Below are positions 44,842 to 52,433 of a stretch of DNA of 64,000 nt, one piece after another; the first letter of the stretch is position 1, and the number at the start of each line of letters is the position of its first letter. The stretch is taken from contig NZ_FNBH01000005.1 of assembly GCF_900102265.1 (NCBI RefSeq), forward strand, positions 175,797-239,796, given 5' to 3'. Both the position numbers and the translations under genes were made by a program. The notes under the pieces are model-generated. The model was not told where the DNA came from. It did no database searches and was given only the letters and a program-made list of their open reading frames with translations. This DNA is from Epilithonimonas hungarica. GTDB taxonomy: Bacteria > Bacteroidota > Bacteroidia > Flavobacteriales > Weeksellaceae.

Positions 44842-45947
44842 TATTTAGGATTTACAATGAGTTCCGCAGCATTTTGACTTGCTCCGCTTCCACCAAGTTT
44901 TGTTCTCAGAACTTCATAATTATTCAGAACCTCATCTCTTTTTTTTGTATTGAGAATCTTATCAAGCTCCTCAACGAGGTTTTTAGTATTCAGATCATTT
45001 TGGATGAGTTCTGTTACGACCTCTTTGTCCATGATCAGATTGACCAAAGAAATATATTTGATATTCTTGATCAATCGTTTCCCGATTTCGTAAGAGATTC
45101 GGCTTCCTTTGTAGCAGACCACTTCCGGAATATTGAGTAACGCGGTTTCCAAAGTTGCTGTTCCCGAAGTTACCAAAGCAGCTTGGGAACATCTTAGCAA
45201 ATCATAAGTTCTGTTGGAGACAAAATGAACATCTTCATCTACAAACTGCTCATAAAAATGTTTGTCAAGGCTTGGCGCACCAGCAATCACGAACTGATAA
45301 TCTGGAAAATCATTTCTCACAGAAAGCATGGTTTCCAGCATTTTGGAAACCTCCTGTTTTCTGGAACCTGGCAAGAGCGCAATAATTTCCTTATTATTCA
45401 GATGATTTTCTTTTTTGAATTTGTGAATATCAATCGGTGGTAAACCTTCAATCGCATCAAGAAGCGGATGTCCTACAAAATGCGCCTCGACCTGATGTTT
45501 CTTGTAAAAATCTTTTTCGAAAGGAAGAATCACAAGCATCTCATCAACGTATTTTTTGATCGTTTCAACACGACCTTCTTTCCAGGCCCAAAGCTGAGGC
45601 GAAATATAATAAACAACCCTGATTCCCAATTCTTTGGCAAACTTCGCAATCCTCAAGTTGAATCCCGGATAATCCACCAGGATCAAAACATCAGGCTTAT
45701 TTTCCAGGATATCTTTTTTGCAGAACCTGATATTGTTGAGAATGGTCCTCAGATTCTGAACAACTTCCAAAAATCCCATAAAGGCCAAATCCCGATAATG
45801 TTTGACCAAAGTTCCGCCCTGCTTCTGCATCAGATCGCCTCCCCAAAAACGAAATTCTGCGCTTTGGTCTTTTTGTTTGATGGCTTTCATTAAGTTGGAA
45901 GCGTGCAAATCACCGGAAGCTTCGCCTGCTATGATATAATATTTCAA
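44841..45947 (-). CDS. lpxB: Lipid-A-disaccharide synthase
   Basis: 368 residues, normal length. YYIIAGEASGDLHASNLM opens the protein, with RFWGGDLMQKQGG (about 33-45), the nucleotide-sugar site LLPGSRKQEV (about 202-211), and LVTSGTATLETALLNIPEVVCYKGS (about 268-292). It joins lipid X and UDP-2,3-diacylglucosamine to make the lipid A disaccharide at the inner membrane. A possible -7 box TAATTTTG lies on the minus strand at 46029-46036. It is coupled to the downstream DinB-like gene. The LpxH-like enzyme that would make lipid X is at 1934-2758. Confidence 0.95.
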   Translation of the reverse strand: MKYYIIAGEASGDLHASNLMKAIKQKDQSAEFRFWGGDLMQKQGGTLVKHYRDLAFMGFLEVVQNLRTILNNIRFCKKDILENKPDVLILVDYPGFNLRIAKFAKELGIRVVYYISPQLWAWKEGRVETIKKYVDEMLVILPFEKDFYKKHQVEAHFVGHPLLDAIEGLPPIDIHKFKKENHLNNKEIIALLPGSRKQEVSKMLETMLSVRNDFPDYQFVIAGAPSLDKHFYEQFVDEDVHFVSNRTYDLLRCSQAALVTSGTATLETALLNIPEVVCYKGSRISYEIGKRLIKNIKYISLVNLIMDKEVVTELIQNDLNTKNLVEELDKILNTKKRDEVLNNYEVLRTKLGGSGASQNAAELIVNPK

Positions 45948-46102
45948 GGTTTCTGGGTTTTAGATTTTGAAAGTCTTTTCGATAGATAGATCTAAAGAAG
46001 TTTTCCGTTCAAAATGGTTAACTTTGAACAAAATTAAAGCTTTTTAAGCGATCAGGATTGAGAAAGTTCTCATCTGGGAAAATTTTGTTTTACAGACCAG
46101 TG

Positions 46103-46190
46103 CCTAGCCCCGATTGCAATGGAAATCCTTTTGCTTTTCTTTCACATAAGGAAAAGCAAAAGATTGTAATGGAAAGCGGGATTAAGCTCC
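46103..46190 (+). repeat. Dispersed structured intergenic element, family B, copy 2
   Basis: CCTAGCCCCGATTGCAATGG at the left, GGAAAGCGGGATTAAGCTCC at the right, and a central perfect hairpin CTTTTGCTTTTC / GAAAAGCAAAAG. Ends match copy 1 at 6122-6210. It stops 23 bases before the DUF2480 gene. Confidence 0.65.
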
Positions 46191-46213
46191 AAAAAAATTA
46201 TTAAAATTACAAA

Positions 46214-46714
46214 ATGGAAGATATCGTAAATAAAGTTGCGAACAGCGGGTTGGTGAATTTTGATATTTCTGACCTTGTTCCGAAAGGGAAACGTTTGGGA
46301 ATCGACATCAAGGATTTTCTTTGGGAAGGAATGATCCTGAAGGAAAAAGACTTCCGTGAAAAGATCAAAAATATTGATGAGGAAATTTATAAAGATGCCT
46401 ATGTTTACATCTATTGTTCCGAGGATGTGATCATCCCGTTATGGGCGTATTTTCTGATCACTTCCAAAATTACGGATGCTGCAAAGAAAATTGTGTTCGG
46501 AAACAGAGAAGATCTGGAAGTTCTGTTGATGCATAACGCCATCCAGACCTATGATTTTTCTGAGCTGCGAGACAAACGTGTCTTGGTAAAAGGCTGCAGC
46601 GACGAGTTTATCCCAAACAATGCTTACGTTGAACTGGTGGAACAACTGAAACCACTTGTGAAGTCCCTGATGTTTGGGGAAGCGTGCAGTAATGTTCCGA
46701 TCTTTAAAAATTAA
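46214..46714 (+). CDS. DUF2480 family protein
   Basis: 166 residues, no signal peptide. Family-typical parts: MILKEKDFREKI, the hydrophobic YCSEDVIIPLWAYFLI (about 68-83), RVLVKGCSDEFIPNNAYVEL (about 122-141) and the C-terminal SLMFGEACSNVPIFK. Three cysteines are placed in these conserved parts. Conserved across Bacteroidetes with no known role. No clear -7 box was found; the structured repeat family B ends 23 bases upstream. Confidence 0.8.
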   Translation: MEDIVNKVANSGLVNFDISDLVPKGKRLGIDIKDFLWEGMILKEKDFREKIKNIDEEIYKDAYVYIYCSEDVIIPLWAYFLITSKITDAAKKIVFGNREDLEVLLMHNAIQTYDFSELRDKRVLVKGCSDEFIPNNAYVELVEQLKPLVKSLMFGEACSNVPIFKN

Positions 46715-46745
46715 AATTTTTTCTGCAGAAATTGCCAAATGTTTT

Positions 46746-46753
46746 TATCTTTG
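46746..46753 (+). promoter_or_regulatory. Promoter -7 box of the DUF937 gene
   Basis: TATCTTTG ends 24 bases before the ATG at 46778. Confidence 0.65.
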
Positions 46754-46777
46754 ATTTACAAATTAAAAACATAAATT

Positions 46778-47428
46778 ATGAGTCTATTAGACCTTATCAC
46801 CGGCAGCGCTGGAAATCAAGTCGCTGAACAAGCTGAAAACAAGTTCGGGATCAGCAAAAATCAAATCATTGCTCTTCTTGTTGTAGCTGCACCTTTGGTC
46901 ATCAGTTACCTGAAAAAGAAATCAGAAAATGCTGAAGAAGCCGACAAACTGAATGCCGCTCTAGACAGAGACCACGACGGAAGCATCTTGAACAATCCTT
47001 CTCAGGCACTTGACAGAGAACAAGAAGGGGATTCTATCCTGAGTCACATCTTTGGTGGGGAAAAAGCCAATGTGGAAAATCAACTGGCTCAGAATACTGG
47101 GATATCTATGGACAAGATCGGTCCGGTTTTGGCAACTTTGGCTCCTGTTATTATGGGTTACATCGGCCAGCAGAAGCAAGCAAGCAACGTGACCTCAGGT
47201 GGTGGACTTGGAGATTTGTTAGGCGGGATCCTTGGTAGTTCCTCTCAGCAGGCTCAGGCATCCAACGACCCATTGAGCAATATTCTTGGAAGTGTTCTTG
47301 GTGGTGCGTCCCAATCCTCTGGCGGAGGTTTAGGTGATATCTTAGGAAGCGTTCTTGGTGGCGGCAATCAGCAACAATCCCAACAAGGCGGACTTGGCGG
47401 ATTGCTGGGAAGCATCTTTGGAAAATAA
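46778..47428 (+). CDS. DUF937 domain protein with Gly-rich C-terminal repeats
   Basis: 216 residues. The DUF937 part (about 1-135) contains ALDRDHDGSILNN and SILSHIFGGEKANVENQLAQ, then VLATLAPVIMGYIGQQ. The C-terminal 75 residues are four repeats of a GLGDLLGGILGS / NILGSVLGG type, separated by Gln/Ser-rich linkers, amphipathic and aggregation-prone in look. No signal peptide. Function of the family is unknown. Own promoter and strong terminator. Confidence 0.85.
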   Translation: MSLLDLITGSAGNQVAEQAENKFGISKNQIIALLVVAAPLVISYLKKKSENAEEADKLNAALDRDHDGSILNNPSQALDREQEGDSILSHIFGGEKANVENQLAQNTGISMDKIGPVLATLAPVIMGYIGQQKQASNVTSGGGLGDLLGGILGSSSQQAQASNDPLSNILGSVLGGASQSSGGGLGDILGSVLGGGNQQQSQQGGLGGLLGSIFGK

Positions 47429-47441
47429 TTTTTATAAATAT

Positions 47442-47478
47442 AAAAGCCGTCTCATTTAAAAACGAGACGGCTTTTTTT
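47442..47478. terminator. Terminator between the DUF937 and THX genes
   Basis: AAAGCCGTCTC / GAGACGGCTTTTTT stem with a ten-base loop; overlaps the stop of the minus-strand THX gene. Confidence 0.92.
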
Positions 47479-47662
47479 ATTCTTCAGCAGATTTCTTTAC
47501 CTTTTCAGCTTTCGGTTTAGCTACTTTTGGCTTTGGTTCAGCTTTCGCTTTTACCGGCTTTTCTACAATTACAACAGCTTTCGCAGCTTTTCTTGGTCTT
47601 GTTTTTCCGTAGCTTCCTCGTACTCTTTTTCCTTTGGTAGATTTTTGGTCACCTTTTCCCAT
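47477..47662 (-). CDS. 30S ribosomal protein THX-like
   Basis: 61 residues from the ATG at 47662. The frame is open further upstream to 47761, but MGKGDQKSTKGKRVRGSYGK is the conserved start of THX-type proteins, so the longer version is rejected. The basic N-terminal 30 residues match the family; the second half is a Lys/Ala/Pro-rich low-complexity tail (KAKAEPKPKVAKPKAEK). In Thermus, THX fills a pocket at the top of the 30S head. Upstream (47663-48024) there is no other gene. Confidence 0.85.
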   Translation of the reverse strand: MGKGDQKSTKGKRVRGSYGKTRPRKAAKAVVIVEKPVKAKAEPKPKVAKPKAEKVKKSAEE

Positions 47663-47717
47663 AAGATTATATTTTATTGATTTGCACGAAGTTAGGAAAA
47701 TTTCTATAGCAATATAG

Positions 47718-47780
47718 CTTTTTGGGGCAAAAACTTCATTCTTTGAAGTCAAGAACTCCATCTTTGGCGTTTGGAAACTT
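47718..47780 (-). repeat. Three worn units of the 21/22-bp CATTTTTGG repeat
   Basis: Units at 47718, 47737 (CATTCTTTGAAGTCAAGAAC) and 47759 (CATCTTTGGCGTTTGGAAAC) resemble, in reverse orientation, the array at 51609-51808. Confidence 0.45.
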
Positions 47781-47996
47781 ATTTAAATTGTAATTTTAGC
47801 TTTCGTACAGTCATGATATTTATTGGTAATATTTACTTACAGCAATAAGAAATTCCGAATTCCTTTCCTACATAGGTCACTTATTACCCCAAAGATTTGA
47901 ACTACAATATATTGATTTTCAATACTCAAAACTGATTTTTTCTTTTTAATATTTTCAATTGTAATCTGTCTGGAATTAGCAAGTAGGAATATGTAC

Positions 47997-48004
47997 TATT
48001 TTTG
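47997..48004 (+). promoter_or_regulatory. Promoter -7 box of the TPR-AraC regulator gene
   Basis: TATTTTTG ends 20 bases before the ATG at 48025. Confidence 0.7.
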
Positions 48005-48024
48005 CATAAAATAAAACAAAACAA

Positions 48025-49647
48025 ATGATGATTAATTTATTGAGGAGAAGATTCTTCTTTTCCTTTTTTCTGATGTTTTCTGTTCTCGCTTTTTCGCAGA
48101 CAAATAATAAATTAACTCTTGAAAATGCAGAAAAGCTCAGACTGGAAGCTGATAAAATTCTTTATGAGAACCCGGATGAGGCATTAAAGATTGCCAATAA
48201 AGTTTACAATCTGACCAAAAATACCCACTCGATCACTTTTGCTCATAACGCCGGCTTAATTTCTGAAATTTACTCAATAAAAGGAGAACACAAAAAGTCT
48301 ATCCAATATGCTGAAGAAGCTCAGGGCGTTTATAAAAAATTGGGTAAGGTCAATTACGAAATCGATATGATTAATGCTATTGGTAATGAATATGCATATT
48401 TGGGATTGTTTGACGATGGTTTAAATGAAAATTGGAAAGCCATACAAACCGCCAAATCTAATTTTAAAAAAGATCATAGCGAAGATAACACAAAAATCCT
48501 TGCGCAATCATACACCAGACGTGCTACGATTTTCGACCAGCAACACACTCAGTTTGATTCTATCTTAGAAAATCAAAGATTAGCATACAATATAGGAGCA
48601 AAGTTAAAATCTGAAAAGAATAATATGTACAAGGTAATGTTTGCTAATAATCTTGCAAATACATTGTTAAAGAAAAAGAAGAAAAACGAAAAAGATTTAA
48701 ATGAAATTTTATCTGTATTGAATGTTGCCAGGAATCTTGATAAAAAAAATCTCAATTCAAAAGCGAAAGCATATATTTCATTCAATTTTGGCAATTATTT
48801 TTATTCAAAAGAAGAGGATGAAAAAGCAGAACAAGAATATCTTTCGGCATTACAGTCTGCCAAAAAAATGGACGATTTATATCTCCAAAAAGATTGTCAT
48901 AACTTACTAGTAGCGGTTTATTCAGATTTAAAGGAACCTACTAAAGAATTAGAACACAGAAAAGCTTATGATGAACTAATCCAAAAAATTGATGAACTCG
49001 AGAAAAGAGATACCAACGCCCAAGTTTCAAAAATCAATAAAGAACAGCAGAAATCATTTTTTAAAACCAAAAGAAATTTAGTTATCATTATATCAGCAAT
49101 CGTTTTATTGCTCATTATTTCTATCGGATTTGGAATTAGAAACCACAGAAAATCCAAAAAAGAATTTGCCAATTACCAAAAAATAATAGAGAAGCTGCAA
49201 AACCAGGAATCGCTGATTCCTGCACCTGTAATTTCCAATTCCGCTGCTGAGAAAACAACATTTTCCGTCTCTTCTGATAAAGAAGTCGAGATCTTGAAAA
49301 AACTGGAGAAGTTTGAAAGATCGGAAGGCTTCAAAAACAAAAACCTGTCTCTTTCTTCTATGGCAGAATCCCTCGGCACCAATACCGCCTATCTTTCCAC
49401 GGTCATCAACAGCAATAAAAATAAAAATTTCAACAATTATATCAATGAACTGAGGATCAATTACATCATTCACAAACTTAAAAATGACCCTCAATATTTG
49501 AAATATAAGATCAGTCATTTGGCAGAAGAATGTGGTTTCTCTTCGCACAATACTTTTACAATTGCGTTCTCAAATCTTGCGGGAGTTTCACCTTCCAATT
49601 TCGTAAAGTTTCTGACAAAAGAAAGACAGATTCCGGAGAATCAATAA
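48025..49647 (+). CDS. Membrane TPR protein with AraC-type DNA-binding domain
   Basis: 540 residues. Signal peptide or first membrane segment (FFFSFFLMFSVLAFSQ, about 9-24), TPR-like helical repeats outside (about 35-335), one transmembrane helix (LVIIISAIVLLLIISIGFGI, about 352-371), and a cytoplasmic AraC/XylS domain (about 440-530: LSLSSMAESLGTNTAYLSTVIN and KISHLAEECGFSSHNTFTIAF). This one-protein sensor-regulator layout is common in Flavobacteriia. The signal and target are unknown. The surface gene at 49860 follows 212 bases downstream and is a possible target. Confidence 0.9.
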   Translation: MMINLLRRRFFFSFFLMFSVLAFSQTNNKLTLENAEKLRLEADKILYENPDEALKIANKVYNLTKNTHSITFAHNAGLISEIYSIKGEHKKSIQYAEEAQGVYKKLGKVNYEIDMINAIGNEYAYLGLFDDGLNENWKAIQTAKSNFKKDHSEDNTKILAQSYTRRATIFDQQHTQFDSILENQRLAYNIGAKLKSEKNNMYKVMFANNLANTLLKKKKKNEKDLNEILSVLNVARNLDKKNLNSKAKAYISFNFGNYFYSKEEDEKAEQEYLSALQSAKKMDDLYLQKDCHNLLVAVYSDLKEPTKELEHRKAYDELIQKIDELEKRDTNAQVSKINKEQQKSFFKTKRNLVIIISAIVLLLIISIGFGIRNHRKSKKEFANYQKIIEKLQNQESLIPAPVISNSAAEKTTFSVSSDKEVEILKKLEKFERSEGFKNKNLSLSSMAESLGTNTAYLSTVINSNKNKNFNNYINELRINYIIHKLKNDPQYLKYKISHLAEECGFSSHNTFTIAFSNLAGVSPSNFVKFLTKERQIPENQ

Positions 49648-49653
49648 TATTGG

Positions 49654-49668
49654 CCTTGTCAAGGTTTT
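49654..49668 (+). repeat. Short dispersed repeat CCTTGTCAAGGTTTT, copy 1
   Basis: The same 15 bases occur at 52177-52191. The two copies flank the block 49860-52119. Confidence 0.55.
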
Positions 49669-49817
49669 TTGTTGGAATTGCTCAATAATCCGGCTCTCTT
49701 CAAAATCATCAAAACTAATTCACAACTGTTTTATTATCAGATATTTAACTCCATTTATGCATTCCTGTAATTATTAATTTCGAGACTATCTTCCTCTTTC
49801 TTTATCATTTTGAATTC

Positions 49818-49825
49818 TACTTTTG
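49818..49825 (+). promoter_or_regulatory. Promoter -7 box of the tail-fibre-like gene
   Basis: TACTTTTG ends 34 bases before the ATG at 49860. Confidence 0.55.
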
Positions 49826-49859
49826 TACTTTCTAAAAACACAATAAGAATTTTTATAAA

Positions 49860-51299
49860 ATGAAAAATGTAAACATTATGATGAAAAAAGGATTTTTTGT
49901 GACAGCGGTCGTTGCCGCCAATTTTATTTTCGGACAGGTTGGGATCAATAATGAAGACCCAAAAGCAACTTTGGATGTCACCGCAAAAACAACAGATGGT
50001 ACAAAACCCGAAGGCTTCATCGCCCCAAGATTGTCGGGAGAGGAAATCAAAGGAAAAGACGCAAAGTATCTCGCAGAACAAAAGGGAACCATCATCTATG
50101 CAACCAGCGCAAGCTCGGATGCAGGTGTGAGCGGAGCCAAAACCATCAACATTGCGGCAGAAGGCTACTATTACTTTGATGGCAGCATCTGGCAAAAATT
50201 CAACAGCGGAACTGCCGTTGCTTCCGGAACAGAACCTTGGTATAATGTAGCTACTAACACCGGAGCAACTGCCAATACTCAGGATATTTATCAAATGGGA
50301 AAAGTGGGAGTAGGTACCAATACTCCCGGCGCAACCTTAGATATTGTTTCGGCAGGAAGTGATAATACGACCAAAGCATTGAAAATCAACAACTCGGCGG
50401 CAACGCCACAAGAAATGGTAACGGTTCTGAATAACGGAAATGTAGGATTGGGACGCGTAAACCCTACCGACCATCTGCACCTCGGCTACGGAAATGCGAG
50501 GATAGAATATGACCCTGCTTTGGTAGACAACGGCATCAAACTGAGCGGAACCGGCGGATTGTATCACCGCTTGCCTTCACATCTTGGTATCACGGGTACC
50601 ACCAATAGATACGTGAGTGTGAATAGCAATTCTCTTGGCGTTGCCTTGGAAACAGACAATTCTGACCCTACCAAAAACGGACTTTTGATCTTACGTACCG
50701 GTACAGGCAATGTCGGGATTAATGAGCCAAACCCTACAACCACGCTCCACGTGAAAGCCAAAGATGGCGTTGGAACAGGTTTCCGTTTGGTAGATGGTTC
50801 GCAAGGAACAAACAAAATTTTGACATCTGACATAGATGGAAATGCTTCTTGGAAAGATGCAACAGCTTCTATAATTATCAATTCTACTCCGGGAGTAACT
50901 ACGAATTTAAACCTTACTGATGATGCAGGTGGTAACGGTACAAATATGACCTATACAGGAGCCTCTGCTGTAGTAACTGTTCCGGGGTATTACTTTATTA
51001 CCACCAAGTATATTGGAGACAAAGCTCCTTTTGGATGTAGCACTATCTTAGCACTCAATCTAAATAAAAACAGTTCTACTGTTTTTAACCGATCTACTGC
51101 CGCTTTTCCTACTCAAGATATACATACGGTTCCTGGAAATGGTCGTTTTGACTATTTTTTCACAACGCAAATTGCGTATTTAGATGCAGCTACTTATTAT
51201 ATGTTTGCTCGGACTCAAGGCACCGCACCTACTTGTACATCATACAGTGTTCGTGCTGGTATCGACAATAATAGCTTTACCCTGACATTGCTAAAATAG
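49860..51299 (+). CDS. Secreted tail-fibre-like repeat protein with C1q-like end
   Basis: 479 residues. Signal peptide to about FIFGQ (residue 26). Then several VGI(N/G)xxxPxxTLDV units (VGINNEDPKATLDVT, VGVGTNTPGATLDIV, VGINEPNPTTTLHVK) as in phage tail-fibre and Bacteroidetes surface proteins. An early segment EGFIAPRLSG ... GTIIYAT ... YYYFDGSIWQKF matches the module seen in the large/small pairs at 12 and 26 kb. The last about 130 residues (VTVPGYYFITTKYIG ... DAATYYMFARTQG) look like a C1q/TNF-type jelly roll. Probably a trimeric surface fibre. No sorting domain is seen. Confidence 0.75.
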   Translation: MKNVNIMMKKGFFVTAVVAANFIFGQVGINNEDPKATLDVTAKTTDGTKPEGFIAPRLSGEEIKGKDAKYLAEQKGTIIYATSASSDAGVSGAKTINIAAEGYYYFDGSIWQKFNSGTAVASGTEPWYNVATNTGATANTQDIYQMGKVGVGTNTPGATLDIVSAGSDNTTKALKINNSAATPQEMVTVLNNGNVGLGRVNPTDHLHLGYGNARIEYDPALVDNGIKLSGTGGLYHRLPSHLGITGTTNRYVSVNSNSLGVALETDNSDPTKNGLLILRTGTGNVGINEPNPTTTLHVKAKDGVGTGFRLVDGSQGTNKILTSDIDGNASWKDATASIIINSTPGVTTNLNLTDDAGGNGTNMTYTGASAVVTVPGYYFITTKYIGDKAPFGCSTILALNLNKNSSTVFNRSTAAFPTQDIHTVPGNGRFDYFFTTQIAYLDAATYYMFARTQGTAPTCTSYSVRAGIDNNSFTLTLLK

Positions 51300-51329
51300 T
51301 ATTCTCTCAGCTTTTCCTATAAAGTTGTT

Positions 51330-51362
51330 AAACCATCAAGGTTTTAGAAACCTTGATGGTTT
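51330..51362 (+). terminator. Perfect 15-bp stem-loop after the tail-fibre-like gene
   Basis: AAACCATCAAGGTTT-TAG-AAACCTTGATGGTTT, three-base loop, ends in a short T-run 31 bases after the stop. It also shares the CAAGGTTT core with the dispersed repeat at 49654. Confidence 0.65.
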
Positions 51363-51443
51363 GAAATGACTGATGGAACCTTGCTGAGGCATCTAAAGCA
51401 GCTTATGATAATTAGTGTTAAATCAACTCTAAGAATCAATAGG

Positions 51444-51568
51444 AATGGGCTTTAGCCCGCCGTTTTCAAAAAGAATGATGAAGAGTCGGCTTTAGCCAAA
51501 ACTTATTGTCGATTTTGGCTAAAGCCTTTTTGATTCTGCAAAACCTTTCATCGGGCTAAAGCCCGACG
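51444..51568. repeat. Nested inverted repeats GGGCTTTAGCCC / GGCTTTAGCC
   Basis: Outer arms GGGCTTTAGCCCG (about 51447) and CGGGCTAAAGCCCG (about 51552); inner arms GGCTTTAGCCAAAA (51488) and TTTTGGCTAAAGCC (51514). All four carry the same self-complementary core, so several folds are possible. No gene in 51300-51885. Confidence 0.75.
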
Positions 51569-51608
51569 CAATTGATTTTTGAACCTACAGAATAATCAAT
51601 AAATCCTC

Positions 51609-51808
51609 ATTTTTGACGTTCCGAAGTGCAACGATGAGGTTGTACAACCCCAAATTTGGGGTTCAGGACGCCAAAAATGGGGTCTAAGACCTAAAAAATG
51701 GGGTTCGAGACCCCAAAAATGAGGTTAGGTAACCCCAAACTTGAGGTTCAGAACGTGAAAAATGAGGTCTAAGACCTAAAAAATGGACTTCGGAACGTAA
51801 AAGTAATG
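51609..51808. repeat. Array of 21-23-bp units with palindromic cores
   Basis: Eight head-to-tail units start at 51637, 51659, 51680, 51701, 51722, 51744, 51765 and 51786, each beginning (G/A)GGTT or GGTC and ending AAAAATG. The middle is a short palindrome that varies between units: GGTCTAAGACC, GGTTCGAGACC, GGTTAGGTAACC. A reverse unit CATTTTTGACGTTCCGAA precedes them at 51609. Confidence 0.8.
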
Positions 51809-51885
51809 CCTTAATTTTTCATTGGGTTGTAAACCGTACAATCATAAAACAATAATCATAAGTTTAAAATCTCTACTTAATACAG

Positions 51886-52119
51886 ATGAGAAAAAAAGAC
51901 GCACAAAGCTATCACGTTATGGGTATGACCAAAAAAGAAGTGCAGGAAGAGCTAGGAAACGGCTTTAATTTCTATCCGGCAGATGTCTGGCATTATGAAC
52001 TAAGCAAAACCTGGTGGGGCATCAGAACTGTTCTGTTTCTAGAATTTGAAAACGACAGGGTAAATTCAAAATACATTAGAAGAATAGTTGGGAAAATTAA
52101 TACCGATAAACACAAATGA
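51886..52119 (+). CDS. Small BamE/SmpA-like protein without signal peptide
   Basis: 77 residues. GMTKKEVQEELGNGFNFYPA ... DVWHYELSKTWWG follows the BamE/SmpA pattern (GMT-x-x-x-V-x-x-x-LG ... W-x-Y), then an LFLEFENDRV strand. There is no lipobox or signal peptide, so it is either a cytoplasmic relative or a stand-alone domain. It lies just after the 21-bp array and is followed by a good terminator. Function unknown. Confidence 0.6.
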   Translation: MRKKDAQSYHVMGMTKKEVQEELGNGFNFYPADVWHYELSKTWWGIRTVLFLEFENDRVNSKYIRRIVGKINTDKHK

Positions 52120-52121
52120 TG

Positions 52122-52156
52122 AAAAAATGCCACCTAAAACAGGTGGCGTTTTTTTT
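52122..52156 (+). terminator. Terminator after the BamE-like gene
   Basis: ATGCCACCT-AAAAC-AGGTGGCGTTTTTTTT stem followed by eight T. Confidence 0.9.
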
Positions 52157-52176
52157 ACAAACTATATCATGATCAG

Positions 52177-52191
52177 CCTTGTCAAGGTTTT
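52177..52191 (+). repeat. Short dispersed repeat CCTTGTCAAGGTTTT, copy 2
   Basis: Identical to 49654-49668. Confidence 0.55.
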
Positions 52192-52335
52192 CCATTATCT
52201 ATCTTTAGTTAACAATGCCCAAAATCCTGCTTTATAAAAGAAATCTACATTGGCAATTGCTGATATGAGAATTCTGCCAGAATCAAACGAGGTTAATCCG
52301 AATATTTTTCTCAAGGTCAGATGCGTACAAATCAT

Positions 52336-52343
52336 TATCTTTG
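52336..52343 (+). promoter_or_regulatory. Promoter -7 box of aspS
   Basis: TATCTTTG lies 90 bases before the aspS ATG at 52434, giving a leader of about 84 bases that contains a stem-loop. An in-frame ATG at 52341 overlaps this box and is not the start. Confidence 0.6.
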
Positions 52344-52353
52344 CACTCGAAAA

Positions 52354-52409
52354 TTCAAGGTTTAAAGTTCAGGAATTCAAAGTCAACATACGAAATCTTA
52401 AACCTTGAA
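52354..52409 (+). other. Stem-loop in the aspS leader
   Basis: TTCAAGGTTTAA (52354-52365) and TTAAACCTTGAA (52398-52409) are perfect 12-bp complements with a 32-base loop, between promoter and start codon. No T-run follows. Extra CTAAACTTTAAAC after the second arm could pair in another way. Confidence 0.55.
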
Positions 52410-52433
52410 CCTCTAAACTTTAAACTAAATTTT

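Noticed and set aside
47663..47761. N-terminal extension of the THX protein
   Set aside because: Residues before MGKGDQKS are not basic and do not fit the family; the ATG at 47662 gives the normal start.
51701..51721. tRNA T-arm-like GGTTCGAGACC
   Set aside because: It is one unit of the 21-bp array; no acceptor or anticodon stem can be formed around it.
49654..52191. Composite mobile element bounded by the two CCTTGTCAAGGTTTT repeats
   Set aside because: The repeats are in direct orientation, only 15 bases long, related to the hairpin at 51330, and there is no transposase or integrase between them.
52341..52433. N-terminal extension of AspS
   Set aside because: The ATG at 52341 lies in the promoter box, and the bases up to 52433 form a stem-loop; the protein from 52434 has the normal length.
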